64,000 nt of DNA from Dactylosporangium aurantiacum (lineage in GTDB: Bacteria > Actinomycetota > Actinomycetes > Mycobacteriales > Micromonosporaceae), in the NCBI RefSeq assembly GCF_000716715.1, contig NZ_JNYJ01000006.1, forward strand, positions 1 to 64,000, read 5' to 3'. A program made the translations under genes and the position numbers. The notes under the pieces are model-generated. The model was not told the DNA's origin and made no database searches. It was given only the letters and a program-made list of their open reading frames with translations. The stretch's first letter is position 1, and every line of letters starts with the position of its first letter. This document shows, piece by piece, positions 50,152 to 58,600 of this stretch.

Positions 50152-52728
50152 CTACTCGGGGGCGGTCGTCAGGGTGGCTAGGAGGTCGCCGACCTCGCGG
50201 GTGCGGGGATGGCCCGCGCCCTGGACGGTGGTCATCCGGTCCAGGACGGCCCGCAGCTCGGTGATCGCGGCGGACCGGTCGCCGGCGAGGGCGCGCAGCT
50301 GGGCGCGGTGCTGGCGGGTCCGCAGCGCCCGGGGGTGCTCGACGCCCATGGTGCGTTCGATGTCGGCGAGGACCGCGTCCAGGGCGGCGACCGCCGGGCC
50401 CGGGGCGCCGGCCATGCCCTGCCAGTACGCGTGGTTCGCGCGTGCGGTCAGCGTCAGCGGGTGCTCGGCGCCCATGCCGCGCACCGCGTCGGCGACCACG
50501 ACCGCGAGGCCGCCCGCGGCCGCGTCCGGGCGGCCCGCGAGGCCCTCCCAGTAGGCGAGGTTGTGGCGGCAGGTCAGGGTCTCCTCGTCGAGGGGGCCGC
50601 GGGTCGCCTCCAGGCCCGCCGCGGCGCGCCGGTGCACGGCCACGGCGCCCTCGGGGTCACCGGCCTCGCCGGTCCAGCGGCCCAGGTCGGCGAGGTTGGG
50701 GTAGTACGCCGGGTGGCCGGTGCCGGCGGCCGCCTCGAGCCGGGCGGCGTAGGCCGCGTACGCGTCGCGGGCGCCGGCGGCGTCGCCGGTGTGGCCGATG
50801 CCCAGCGCGGTGTGCCGGTACGCGTCGAGCGTCGCCGGGGCGAGCGGGCCGAGCACCCGTTCCATGCGCGGCAGCAGGGCCCGCAGCTCCTCGAGGGCGG
50901 CCGCGCCCGCACCGGACTCCAGGCGCCAGTACGCGGCGTCGGAGAGGATGCACAACGTGTCCGGGTCGTCGGGGCCGAGCGCCTCGACCGCCGTGCGACC
51001 GAGGTCGGCCAGGGCGTCGCAGGCCGTGGCGGCGTCGCCGAGGCGGCCGGTGCTCGCGGCGACGCGGGCGCGCAGCACCAGCACGTCGCGGTGCCGCTGG
51101 CCGAGCCGGTCCAGGGCGGTCGCCAGCAGCAGCGTGTCGCGGTCGCGGGCGGCGCCGGGGCGGCCGGAGTCGCTGAGGTGCCCGCCGAGCCGGCGCAGGA
51201 CCGGGTGCATCCCGCCGGACCACAGGTGCTCGCCGGCGAGCGCGTCGAGGGTGTCCGCGCACCGGAACAGGGCGCCCGCGGTCTCCTGGTCCCGCGCCCG
51301 CGCCCAGCACTCCTCGACCGCGTCGGCGGCGGCGACCGCGACCGCGCCGGGCGCCGCGGCCGTCTCCCGGGTCGCCCGCTGCACGAGCGGGTGTACGGCG
51401 ACCGACACGGGCCCGCGCGCCGGGTCGTGCACGACCAGGCTCAGCCGGTGCAGCGCCCGCAGCGCGAGCAGCGCGGCGCGTTCGGACACCGGCTCCGCGG
51501 GGGTGCCCGCGCCGGCCAGCCACGCGCGGGCCGCGGCGCTGCGCGGCACCACGTCCGGGATGTCGTCGGCGGCCAGCAGCGACAGCAGGTCGAGCATCGC
51601 CCTGGCGTGGCCGGGCGGCACCAGCGCGGCGGCCCGGTCCAGTGCCAGCTGCCACGTCTCGGCGACCGTGCCGTCGTGCCCGTCCGCCGGCGACGTGGGC
51701 GGGAACAGCTCGCCGACCGTCTCCCGCCGGTCGGCGAGCAGACCCAGGTACGCCTCGACGCCGATGCCGCTGTCGATGACGAACGCGGCCGCCTGCGACA
51801 GCGCGAGGGGGTAGTGCCCGAGGGCGCCGGCCAGCGCCGCGACGTGCCCGTCCGCCGCGTCCCCCAGGCGGGCCCGCAGGTAGCCGGTCGACTCCTGCGG
51901 GGTGAACATGCCGACCTCGACGACCTCGACCGCCGGGCCGGTCAGCGCGGCGTCCCGCCGGCGGGTGGTGACCAGCGCCCGGCCGGCCGGTCCGATCGGC
52001 CACAGCCCGTCCAGCGCCGCCGGGTCGTCGACGTCGTCGAGGACCACCAGCCACGGGCGCTCGGCGGTGCGCAGCCACGCGATGAACAGGTCGGCCTGGG
52101 TGTCGTCGTCGCCGCCGGGACCGTCCGGCTGGGCCCGGCCCTCCCGGGACAGGGCGCGCCAGGCCCGCGCGTACGTCGCGCGCACCGACTCCGGGGTGCC
52201 GGCCGCCGTCCACACCAGCACCGCGCCGCGGCCCCGGGTCCGGTGGAACGCGGCCGAGGCGAGCTGGGTCTTGCCGACGCCGCCGGTGCCGCGCAGCACC
52301 ACCCGGCGCACGCCGTCGCCGCCGAGCGCGGTGTCGACCGCCGTGGCCAGTGCGGCCCGGTCGCACAGGCCGGCGGCGTCCGTCGGCGGGTGGCCGACCA
52401 CCACGTCGTGCGCCTGCTCCACCGGAGGGTCCGTCGGGCGGGGTGCCGTGCGGTGGTCGTACGCCGCGCGCCACAACCGCTGCCAGGGTGCCACGGCGGC
52501 GCCCGGGTCGAGGGCGAGGACCAGCGCCATCAACCCGTCGAAGTCGCGGGGCACCGACTGGCCGCTGACCCATTCGCCGAGCCGGCGCGCGTTGACGGCG
52601 GCGTGCCGCCCCGACGGCAGTGCGGTCCGGCTCGCCCGGCGCGCGAGGGCCTCGTCGGACAGGTCGGCGCGGCGCCGGCGCAGCTGCGTGAGCGCGGCGG
52701 CGAACACCGACCGTGGGTCGTCGGTCAC
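50152..52728 (-). CDS. STAND ATPase regulator with TPR repeats
   Basis: An 858-residue protein. Residues about 1-75 look like an XRE-type DNA-binding region (LSDEALARRAS, RRLGEWVSGQSVPRDFDGLM). Residues about 125-400 are an NB-ARC-type ATPase: P-loop GTGGVGKTQLA, Walker B WLVVLDDVDD, ALVTTRRRD and GHYPLALSQAAAF. Residues about 480-850 hold tetratricopeptide-like repeats with LGPDDPDTL, HPLTLTARANHAYW and HPRTREVGDLLA. Such proteins are actinomycete signal-transduction switches; ligand and target unknown. Start GTG 52728. Transcribed alone. Confidence 0.87.
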   Translation of the reverse strand: MTDDPRSVFAAALTQLRRRRADLSDEALARRASRTALPSGRHAAVNARRLGEWVSGQSVPRDFDGLMALVLALDPGAAVAPWQRLWRAAYDHRTAPRPTDPPVEQAHDVVVGHPPTDAAGLCDRAALATAVDTALGGDGVRRVVLRGTGGVGKTQLASAAFHRTRGRGAVLVWTAAGTPESVRATYARAWRALSREGRAQPDGPGGDDDTQADLFIAWLRTAERPWLVVLDDVDDPAALDGLWPIGPAGRALVTTRRRDAALTGPAVEVVEVGMFTPQESTGYLRARLGDAADGHVAALAGALGHYPLALSQAAAFVIDSGIGVEAYLGLLADRRETVGELFPPTSPADGHDGTVAETWQLALDRAAALVPPGHARAMLDLLSLLAADDIPDVVPRSAAARAWLAGAGTPAEPVSERAALLALRALHRLSLVVHDPARGPVSVAVHPLVQRATRETAAAPGAVAVAAADAVEECWARARDQETAGALFRCADTLDALAGEHLWSGGMHPVLRRLGGHLSDSGRPGAARDRDTLLLATALDRLGQRHRDVLVLRARVAASTGRLGDAATACDALADLGRTAVEALGPDDPDTLCILSDAAYWRLESGAGAAALEELRALLPRMERVLGPLAPATLDAYRHTALGIGHTGDAAGARDAYAAYAARLEAAAGTGHPAYYPNLADLGRWTGEAGDPEGAVAVHRRAAAGLEATRGPLDEETLTCRHNLAYWEGLAGRPDAAAGGLAVVVADAVRGMGAEHPLTLTARANHAYWQGMAGAPGPAVAALDAVLADIERTMGVEHPRALRTRQHRAQLRALAGDRSAAITELRAVLDRMTTVQGAGHPRTREVGDLLATLTTAPE

Positions 52729-52890
52729 CCGAAGATCCTATGTGTCCTCCCGCAACGGCCCGGTCCGGGGACCGCGCGGCGCCGGTGGGCGCCGACCTGA
52801 CCAGTATCGATGCGGCAGGCTCCGGATCCGGGAGGGTGCGCGGCCGGCGGTGCGGTGCGTACGGTCGCCGGCACGACTCTGGGAGGCAAC

Positions 52891-53118
52891 ATGGCTGACG
52901 ACGCCCGCAGCACGCCCGCCGTCTGGCGGATCCTCATCATCCTGGGAGTGGTCGGCAACGCCGCCGGCCTCATCGCAGGGGTGCCGGTCCTGACGTTGGT
53001 CGGCGGCCCGCTCGCCATCGTCGGGGTCGTCGGCCTGCTGGTCGCGCGGCGCAAGGCGCAGGCCGCGGCCGAGGCGGCCGCCGCCCGGTCGCGGACCCGC
53101 CGCCGCGCCGCGTCGTAG
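52891..53118 (+). CDS. Small membrane protein
   Basis: A 75-residue protein with two hydrophobic helices (VWRILIILGVVGNAAGLIAG and LTLVGGPLAIVGVVGLLVA) and a basic, alanine-rich C-terminal tail. GGGAGG is five bases before ATG 52891, and a strong terminator follows. No family recognised. Confidence 0.65.
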   Translation: MADDARSTPAVWRILIILGVVGNAAGLIAGVPVLTLVGGPLAIVGVVGLLVARRKAQAAAEAAAARSRTRRRAAS

Positions 53119-53129
53119 GCGGCTGACGG

Positions 53130-53172
53130 GCCGGGCACCCGGACGCGCGGTGGGGGCGCCCGGGTGCCCGGC
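53130..53172 (+). terminator. Strong stem-loop terminator
   Basis: GCCGGGCACCCGG (53130-53142) and CCGGGTGCCCGGC (53160-53172) pair perfectly over 13 bases, just after the small membrane protein gene. Confidence 0.8.
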
Positions 53173-53237
53173 TCAGCCCAGTGTCAGGGTCAATCGGCCG
53201 GGCAACCGGCCGGGCGGTGCGGTACGTGTCTTACCCG

Positions 53238-53789
53238 ATGATGATGCGAATGCTCCGGCGAGGGGACCGGCGGGCACACGACGAGGAGTTCGTCGCGTAC
53301 TACGCCGCCCGGGCCGGCCACCTGAGAAACACCGCATACCTGCTCTGCGGCGACTGGCACCTCGCCGAGGACCTCACGCAGACGGCGTTCACGAAGCTGT
53401 ACCGGGCGTGGGCGCGCATCGACCGGCACGACGTGCTCGACCAGTACGCGCGACGGGTCCTGCTGCGCGCGTTCCTGGACGAGCACCGTCGACCGTGGCG
53501 GCGGGAACGGTCCGTGCTGCCCGACGACGAGACGCTCGACGCGGTGGTGCCCGAGCACCGCGGCGTCGAGGACCGGCAGGTGCTCAAGACCGCGCTGCTG
53601 CGCATCCCGAAGGGGCGGCGGGCGGTGCTGGTCCTGCGGTTCTGGGCGGACCTGTCGGTCGAGCAGGTCGCCGAGATCCTCGGCTGCTCCGCCGGCACCG
53701 TCAAGAGCCAGACCGCCCGCGGCCTCGACAACCTGCGCGAGGTGCTCGGCGACACCTTCCAACCCACCATTCCGGGAGGACAACGATGA
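53238..53789 (+). CDS. SigE-family ECF RNA polymerase sigma factor
   Basis: About 183 residues. Region 2 is visible as DEEFVAYYAARAGHLRNTAYLLCGDWHLAEDLTQTAF and region 4 as RFWADLSVEQVAEILGCSAGTVKSQTARGLDNLR, the SigE-family pattern common in Streptomyces and Micromonosporaceae. The start is uncertain among ATG 53238, ATG 53250 and upstream GTGs, none with a clear ribosome site. Its stop overlaps the ATG of the next gene, a membrane-anchored protein likely to be its regulator. Confidence 0.9.
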   Translation: MMMRMLRRGDRRAHDEEFVAYYAARAGHLRNTAYLLCGDWHLAEDLTQTAFTKLYRAWARIDRHDVLDQYARRVLLRAFLDEHRRPWRRERSVLPDDETLDAVVPEHRGVEDRQVLKTALLRIPKGRRAVLVLRFWADLSVEQVAEILGCSAGTVKSQTARGLDNLREVLGDTFQPTIPGGQR

Positions 53790-54598
53790 CGATCAACGAC
53801 GTCAGGGAGCTGTGCGAGCTGACCCTGGGCGTGGACGCGCCCCCGTTGCGGACGGCGGACCGGGCGCTCGCGATCGCCGCGCGGGCCTCGGCCCGCCGGG
53901 ACCGGCTCGTGGCCGCGTCCGTCGGGCTGGCCGGGGTGACCGTCGCCGCGGCGCTGGTGACCCCGGCGCTGCTGCCCGCCTCGGCCCCGGCGCCGGCCGT
54001 CGTGGCCGCCCCGGCGCCGTCCGTGTCCACGGCGGTGCCGTCCGTTGCGCCGGTACGGTCGGCGACCGCCCCCGCGTCGCACGACCGCCGCATGTACGAC
54101 GTGCTGGTCGCCGCCCTGCCGGCGGGCTACCACGGCAGCACCCGCTACCCGTTCGCGGAGCCGTCGCAGTCGCCGATCCGCATCGACTCGCCACCGCCGT
54201 CGACCCCGCTGTACATCCACGCGTACGCCGAGGTCACCGTCTCCGACGGCCGCGGTGAAGGGGATCTGTTCGCCGCGATCGCCGCCGACGGCAGCCCCCT
54301 GCCGACCGGCGGGGACCTGTGCGCACTGCCTGAGGCCGGCCGTGAGTGCCGCGTGATCGACGTCGCCGGCGTGCCGGTCCGGGTCGGCCTCGAGGACGAC
54401 GAGCTGGGCGGTGACGTGCTGGTCGCCCGCCGGTACCTCGACGGCGGCTTCCTGATGCTCGCCGCCCAGCGCAGCGTGCCCGAGATCGGCCTCGGCACCC
54501 CGCAGCGGCAACCCAGCCTCAAGCCCGCCCTCGGCGCGCCGTTCCTCACCGCGGAGCAGCTGGCCGCCATCGCCGCGAACCCGGCGATGCTGCCCTGA
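53786..54598 (+). CDS. Membrane-anchored partner of the sigma factor (putative anti-sigma)
   Basis: A 270-residue protein: cytosolic residues 1-40, one transmembrane helix (about 41-66, LVAASVGLAGVTVAAALVTPALL), a Pro/Ala/Ser linker, and an extracytoplasmic domain (about 98-270) with two cysteines (LCALPEAGRECRV). GGGAGG precedes ATG 53786, which overlaps the sigma factor stop. Position and topology fit an anti-sigma factor, although no zinc-binding anti-sigma motif is visible. Confidence 0.7.
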   Translation: MTINDVRELCELTLGVDAPPLRTADRALAIAARASARRDRLVAASVGLAGVTVAAALVTPALLPASAPAPAVVAAPAPSVSTAVPSVAPVRSATAPASHDRRMYDVLVAALPAGYHGSTRYPFAEPSQSPIRIDSPPPSTPLYIHAYAEVTVSDGRGEGDLFAAIAADGSPLPTGGDLCALPEAGRECRVIDVAGVPVRVGLEDDELGGDVLVARRYLDGGFLMLAAQRSVPEIGLGTPQRQPSLKPALGAPFLTAEQLAAIAANPAMLP

Positions 54599-54602
54599 GA
54601 CC

Positions 54603-54639
54603 CCGCGCGGTGGAGGCGGCCCTGGCCTCCACCGCGCGG
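54603..54639 (+). terminator. Terminator after the sigma operon
   Basis: CCGCGCGGTGGAGGC (54603-54617) and GCCTCCACCGCGCGG (54625-54639) are a perfect 15-base stem around seven bases. Confidence 0.85.
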
Positions 54640-54759
54640 CCGGGTGGTGTTCACACGCCGCCGCGTGGGTATCCGCGCCGGGGCCCCGGGCGGCGGGCCA
54701 GGCGGGCGGTCGGCGAATCCACCACGCTCGACCGGGGCGCGCCGGGCCTGGGCCGGCGG

Positions 54760-55090
54760 GCCGCCCTCGCCGCCGCCGGGGCGTGCTTCATGGGCTGCCT
54801 CGCGGGACTGTTCGCCCAGCCCGCGGGGGACGCCGCCACGGTCACGTACCAGTCCGGGACCATCGTGAAGACCGGGACGCGCGTCGCGGCCTGGTTCACC
54901 GGCCGCGGCGAGGCCCGCCGGACGGCGGCGCGGGGCGCGCTGCCGGGGCCGGTCGGCATCGGCGGCTACGTCGGCGGGAGCGTCGCCGGCGCGCTGGTCG
55001 CCGGCCGCCCGGCGGTGGCCTTCGCCGTCACCGCGGCGGTGCTCGTCGCGCTCACGCTGTGGCCGGCCCGCCGCCGGCGGCGAGGGTGTG
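54760..55090 (+). pseudogene. DUF1275 (YoaK-like) membrane protein remnant
   Basis: About 110 codons in one frame resemble the C-terminal half of DUF1275 membrane proteins: GACFMGCLAGLFAQPAGDAA, VTYQSGTIVKTGTRVAAWF, then GGYVGGSVAGALVAGRPAVA and a last hydrophobic helix before an Arg-rich end. The N-terminal half with its membrane helices is missing, no start with a ribosome site is present and the frame runs on into non-coding-like sequence, so it is taken as a decayed gene. Confidence 0.55.
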
Positions 55091-55098
55091 ACCGGGCG

Positions 55099-55227
55099 TC
55101 ACGATGCGTCGCCGTCGCGGTCCTGCCTGCCGGGCAGCGGGACGGGGCTGACGTCATGGCCGAGGTCGACGATGGCACGCAGCAGGTAGGCGCCGAGGCG
55201 GCGAAGGATGTCCACGCCGAACAGCAT
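55099..55227 (-). CDS. Possible 42-residue small protein or gene remnant
   Basis: A short minus-strand frame MLFGVDILRRLGAYLLRAIV, then DLGHDVSPVPLPG, ending in an acidic tail, has protein-like composition (amphipathic helix). A different minus frame upstream (55154-55405, MMIDGFRVIDRVQVLSPAS) may be the former 5' part joined by a frameshift near 55235. No ribosome site. Probably a remnant. Confidence 0.3.
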   Translation of the reverse strand: MLFGVDILRRLGAYLLRAIVDLGHDVSPVPLPGRQDRDGDAS

Positions 55228-55696
55228 GGCAATCGTCGATGCAGTGGCGATCGGGCGGCGATGGTGCGGCGGCTGCCGGACGGCTCCACGCGTAGTCCAG
55301 CGGCGCGAGCGCTCCGTCGCGCAGGACGCCGACGGCGGCCCGAGGCGCCGAGGCCGGCGACAGTACCTGGACCCGATCTATCACCCGGAACCCGTCGATC
55401 ATCACACCGGCCGGTCACCCGCGGCGCCGGAGCCGCCGCCGCACCCTTGAGGTGTCACGGACCGACACTCCCGCCGGCACCGCAGCGACGCATTCGCCGC
55501 AGCGGTGTTCCACATTGCGACCTGGCGGGCCTGAGCAGTGAGGAACTGCTGCGAGGTTGAGCTGCACTCCGTGGGCACCCCTGGGTGCCGGAGCTCGGCC
55601 GGCCCGCCGACCCGGACAGCGGAGCGCGGTGAACAGTCACCCGCGCAGGTAGTCAGTACGCTTTGAAGTAGTTCGGACCGTTTGCGGGAGTATCGG
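55228..55696. other. Region without convincing gene
   Basis: About 470 bases between the decayed stretch and the giant sensor gene. Frames here are short and lack third-position bias. Apart from the 5' part of the possible frameshifted minus-strand remnant (to 55405) and the GGGAG ribosome site at 55686-55690 for the sensor, I see nothing definite. Confidence 0.5.
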
Positions 55697-58600
55697 ATGG
55701 AGTCAGGCGGGTCGCCGCCGGGCCGGGATCCATCTGGCCTGGTGGAGGTGCTGCACGAAAACTGTCATACGCGGGTGACTCGCGTGCTGGTCGCTGGCCG
55801 TGTGGTGGTCCGGAAGGAGCTGTTGGGACCGGACGCTCAGCGGCGGGTGCAGCACGAGCTGGCGATGCTGGGGCGGTTGCGTGGCGTGGCGGGTGTCGCG
55901 CAACTGGTGGATGCGCCCGGGCTGCCGGGGTCGGTGGTCATGCAGGACGTCGACGGCCGATGCTTGGCCGAGCTGGCCAAGCCGTTGGCGGTCGACGAGC
56001 TGATCGAGCTCGCGGTGGGGTTGGCCCGGGCGGTGGCGGGGATGCACCGCCGGGGCGTGATGCATCGCCACATCACGCCGGCGAATGTCGTGGTTTCCGG
56101 CGACGGCGTGCCGTATCTGGTGGATTTCGCGTTGGCGTCGCCGTTCGCCGGTGTGCGCCCTGAGTTCACGCATTACACGGACATTTTGGGGACCTTGGCG
56201 TACCTGGCGCCGGAGCAGACGGGGCGCACCGCGCGATCGGTGGATCAGCGTGCCGACCTGTACGGGTTGGGTGCGACGTTGTACGAGTTGGCGACGGGTG
56301 GGCCGCCGTTCGGCTTCGGTGATCCGTTGCAATTGACCCATGCGCATCTCGCGCATGTGCCGGTGCCGCCGGTGAAGATCAATCCGGACGTTCCGGAGTT
56401 GTTCTCCGAGGTGGTCATGCATCTGTTGGAAAAGGAGCCGGACAACCGGTACCAGACGGCGGAGGGGGTGCTGCACGACCTGGAGCGGTTGCGGGACACG
56501 GCTCCGGGGGCGGAGGTGTCGCGGGTGGGTGAGCGTGACGTTCCATTGCGGTTGTCGCCACCGTCGCGGTTGGTCGGCCGGGACGCGGAGGTGGCGGCGC
56601 TGGAGACGGCGTTCACCGAGTCGCTCTCGGGCGGATGTCGTGGGGTGCTGGTCGGCGGGGTGCCGGGAGTGGGGAAGACGGCGCTGGTCGATGAGTTGCG
56701 GCCGGTGGTGACGGGCGGTGGCGGCTGGTTCGTCTCGGGGAAATTCGACCAGTATCGACGGGATCTGGAGTTCGACGCGGTACATCAGGTGCTTCGTGGG
56801 TTGGCCCGGCTGCTGCTCGCCGAGCCGGAGGACGAGCTGACCCGGGTCCGCGAGCGGATCTTGGCGGCAGTCGGGCCGAATGTGGGGTTGCTGACCGCGG
56901 TGCAGCCGGAACTCGCGGCGTTGTTGGAGGTGCGGTCGGCGGATCCAGGGGATCCGCTGACCGCGCAGGTGCGTTCACAGCGGATCGCGGTGGAGGTGCT
57001 GCGCGCGGTCGCCTCCCGGAAACGGCCGCTGGTCGTGTTCGTCGACGACCTGCAGTGGGCGGGGCGCACGCCGCTGGGCGTGGTCGACCTCCTGTTGAGC
57101 GAGGAGCAGATCGACGGCCTGTTGCTGGTGAGCGCGTACCGCGAAGGCGACGTGGACCCGCCGCACCCGTTGTCCGGGCCGTTGTCCCGGTGGCGTGAGC
57201 ATCCGCAGGTGCGGCATCTGCGGTTGGCGAACCTGCCGGTGTCCGATTCTGTCGCGTTGGTTGCGGAGATGCTGCACGTGGACCGGGCCTCGGCGGCGGG
57301 TCTGGTCGAGTTGATCAGTCCGTATCTGTCCGGGAATCCGTATGAGACGGTGGAGCTGCTCAACGCGTTGCGGCGGGATGGTGTGGTGACCGCGACGGCC
57401 GCCGGTTGGCGGTGGGACGCCGCGTCGCTGCGTGCGTATGTGGGTGGCTCCGATGTGGCCGCGTTGTTGGCGACCGGTGTCGCCGCCCTGTCAGGCGGGT
57501 CGCGCCGGCTGGTGGAGGCGATGGCGTGTCTTGGCGGCAGTGTCGAGCTGAGCGTGTTGCAGGCCGCCATCGGCAAATCGGCGACTCAGCTGGAGCGGTG
57601 CCTGGCGCCGGCGCTGGATGAGGGTCTGGTGGTGATGGAGCCGGGGGTGCGCGACGCGGTCCGGTTCCGTCATGACCGGATCCGCGAGATGACGTTGCGC
57701 GGGCTGGATCCGCGGCGACGGCGTGCGCTGCAGCTGGCGATGGCGCGGCGGCTGGCCGGCGTGCCGGAGTTGTTCGCGGTCGCGGCGGAGCAGTATCTGC
57801 CGGTGGTGGACGCGGTCGAGGACGGCATGGAGCGGCGCCGGGTGGTGGGCCTGCTGCGGCGTGCCGCTGATCAGGCGGTGCTGGTCGGCAACTACATGTC
57901 GGTGAACGCGCTGCTGACCGCCGCGTTGCGGCTCGTCGGCCCGGCGGACACCGCCACGCTGGTCGAGGTGCGCACCGGCCGGCACGCCGCCCTGTACAGC
58001 ATGGGGCGCCTGGAGGACGCGGACGACGAGTACCGCACCATCGAGGGCCTGTGCACCAACGCCTTGAACTGTGCGGACGCGACGGTGGTGCAGACGCACA
58101 GCCTGACCCACCGGAGCCGTTTCGCGGAGGCGATCGAGCTCTGCCTGGGCGCGTTGCGTGAGCTCGGCATCGCCGTGCCGGCCGCCGACCGGCTCCCGAC
58201 GGAGGCAGATCACCGGTTCGACTACCTGTACCAATGGGTAGACCAGACACGACCCGCCGACGACCTGGCTCAACCAGAGATCACCGAGCCGGTGCTGCTG
58301 GCCGCGGCCAGGCTGATCAATGCGGTCCTACCGGCCGCCTTCTTCACCCCCGATCAGCCCCTGGTCGCCTGGCTGAGCCTGGAGGCGCTGCGGATCTGGA
58401 TGGAGCACGGCACCGCCGGCGCCCTGCTCGGACCGATGAGCCATACCGCCTTCGCCGTTGTGGACATGCGCGGCGACTATGCCTCCGGGTACCGGGCGCT
58501 GCGGCGGATCGTGGCCCTGGGCGAAGCCCGCGGCTACGAGCCCGACACCTCGCAGGCGCGCTTTCTGTCAGCGCTGCTGAACTCCTGGTTCGAACCGTTC

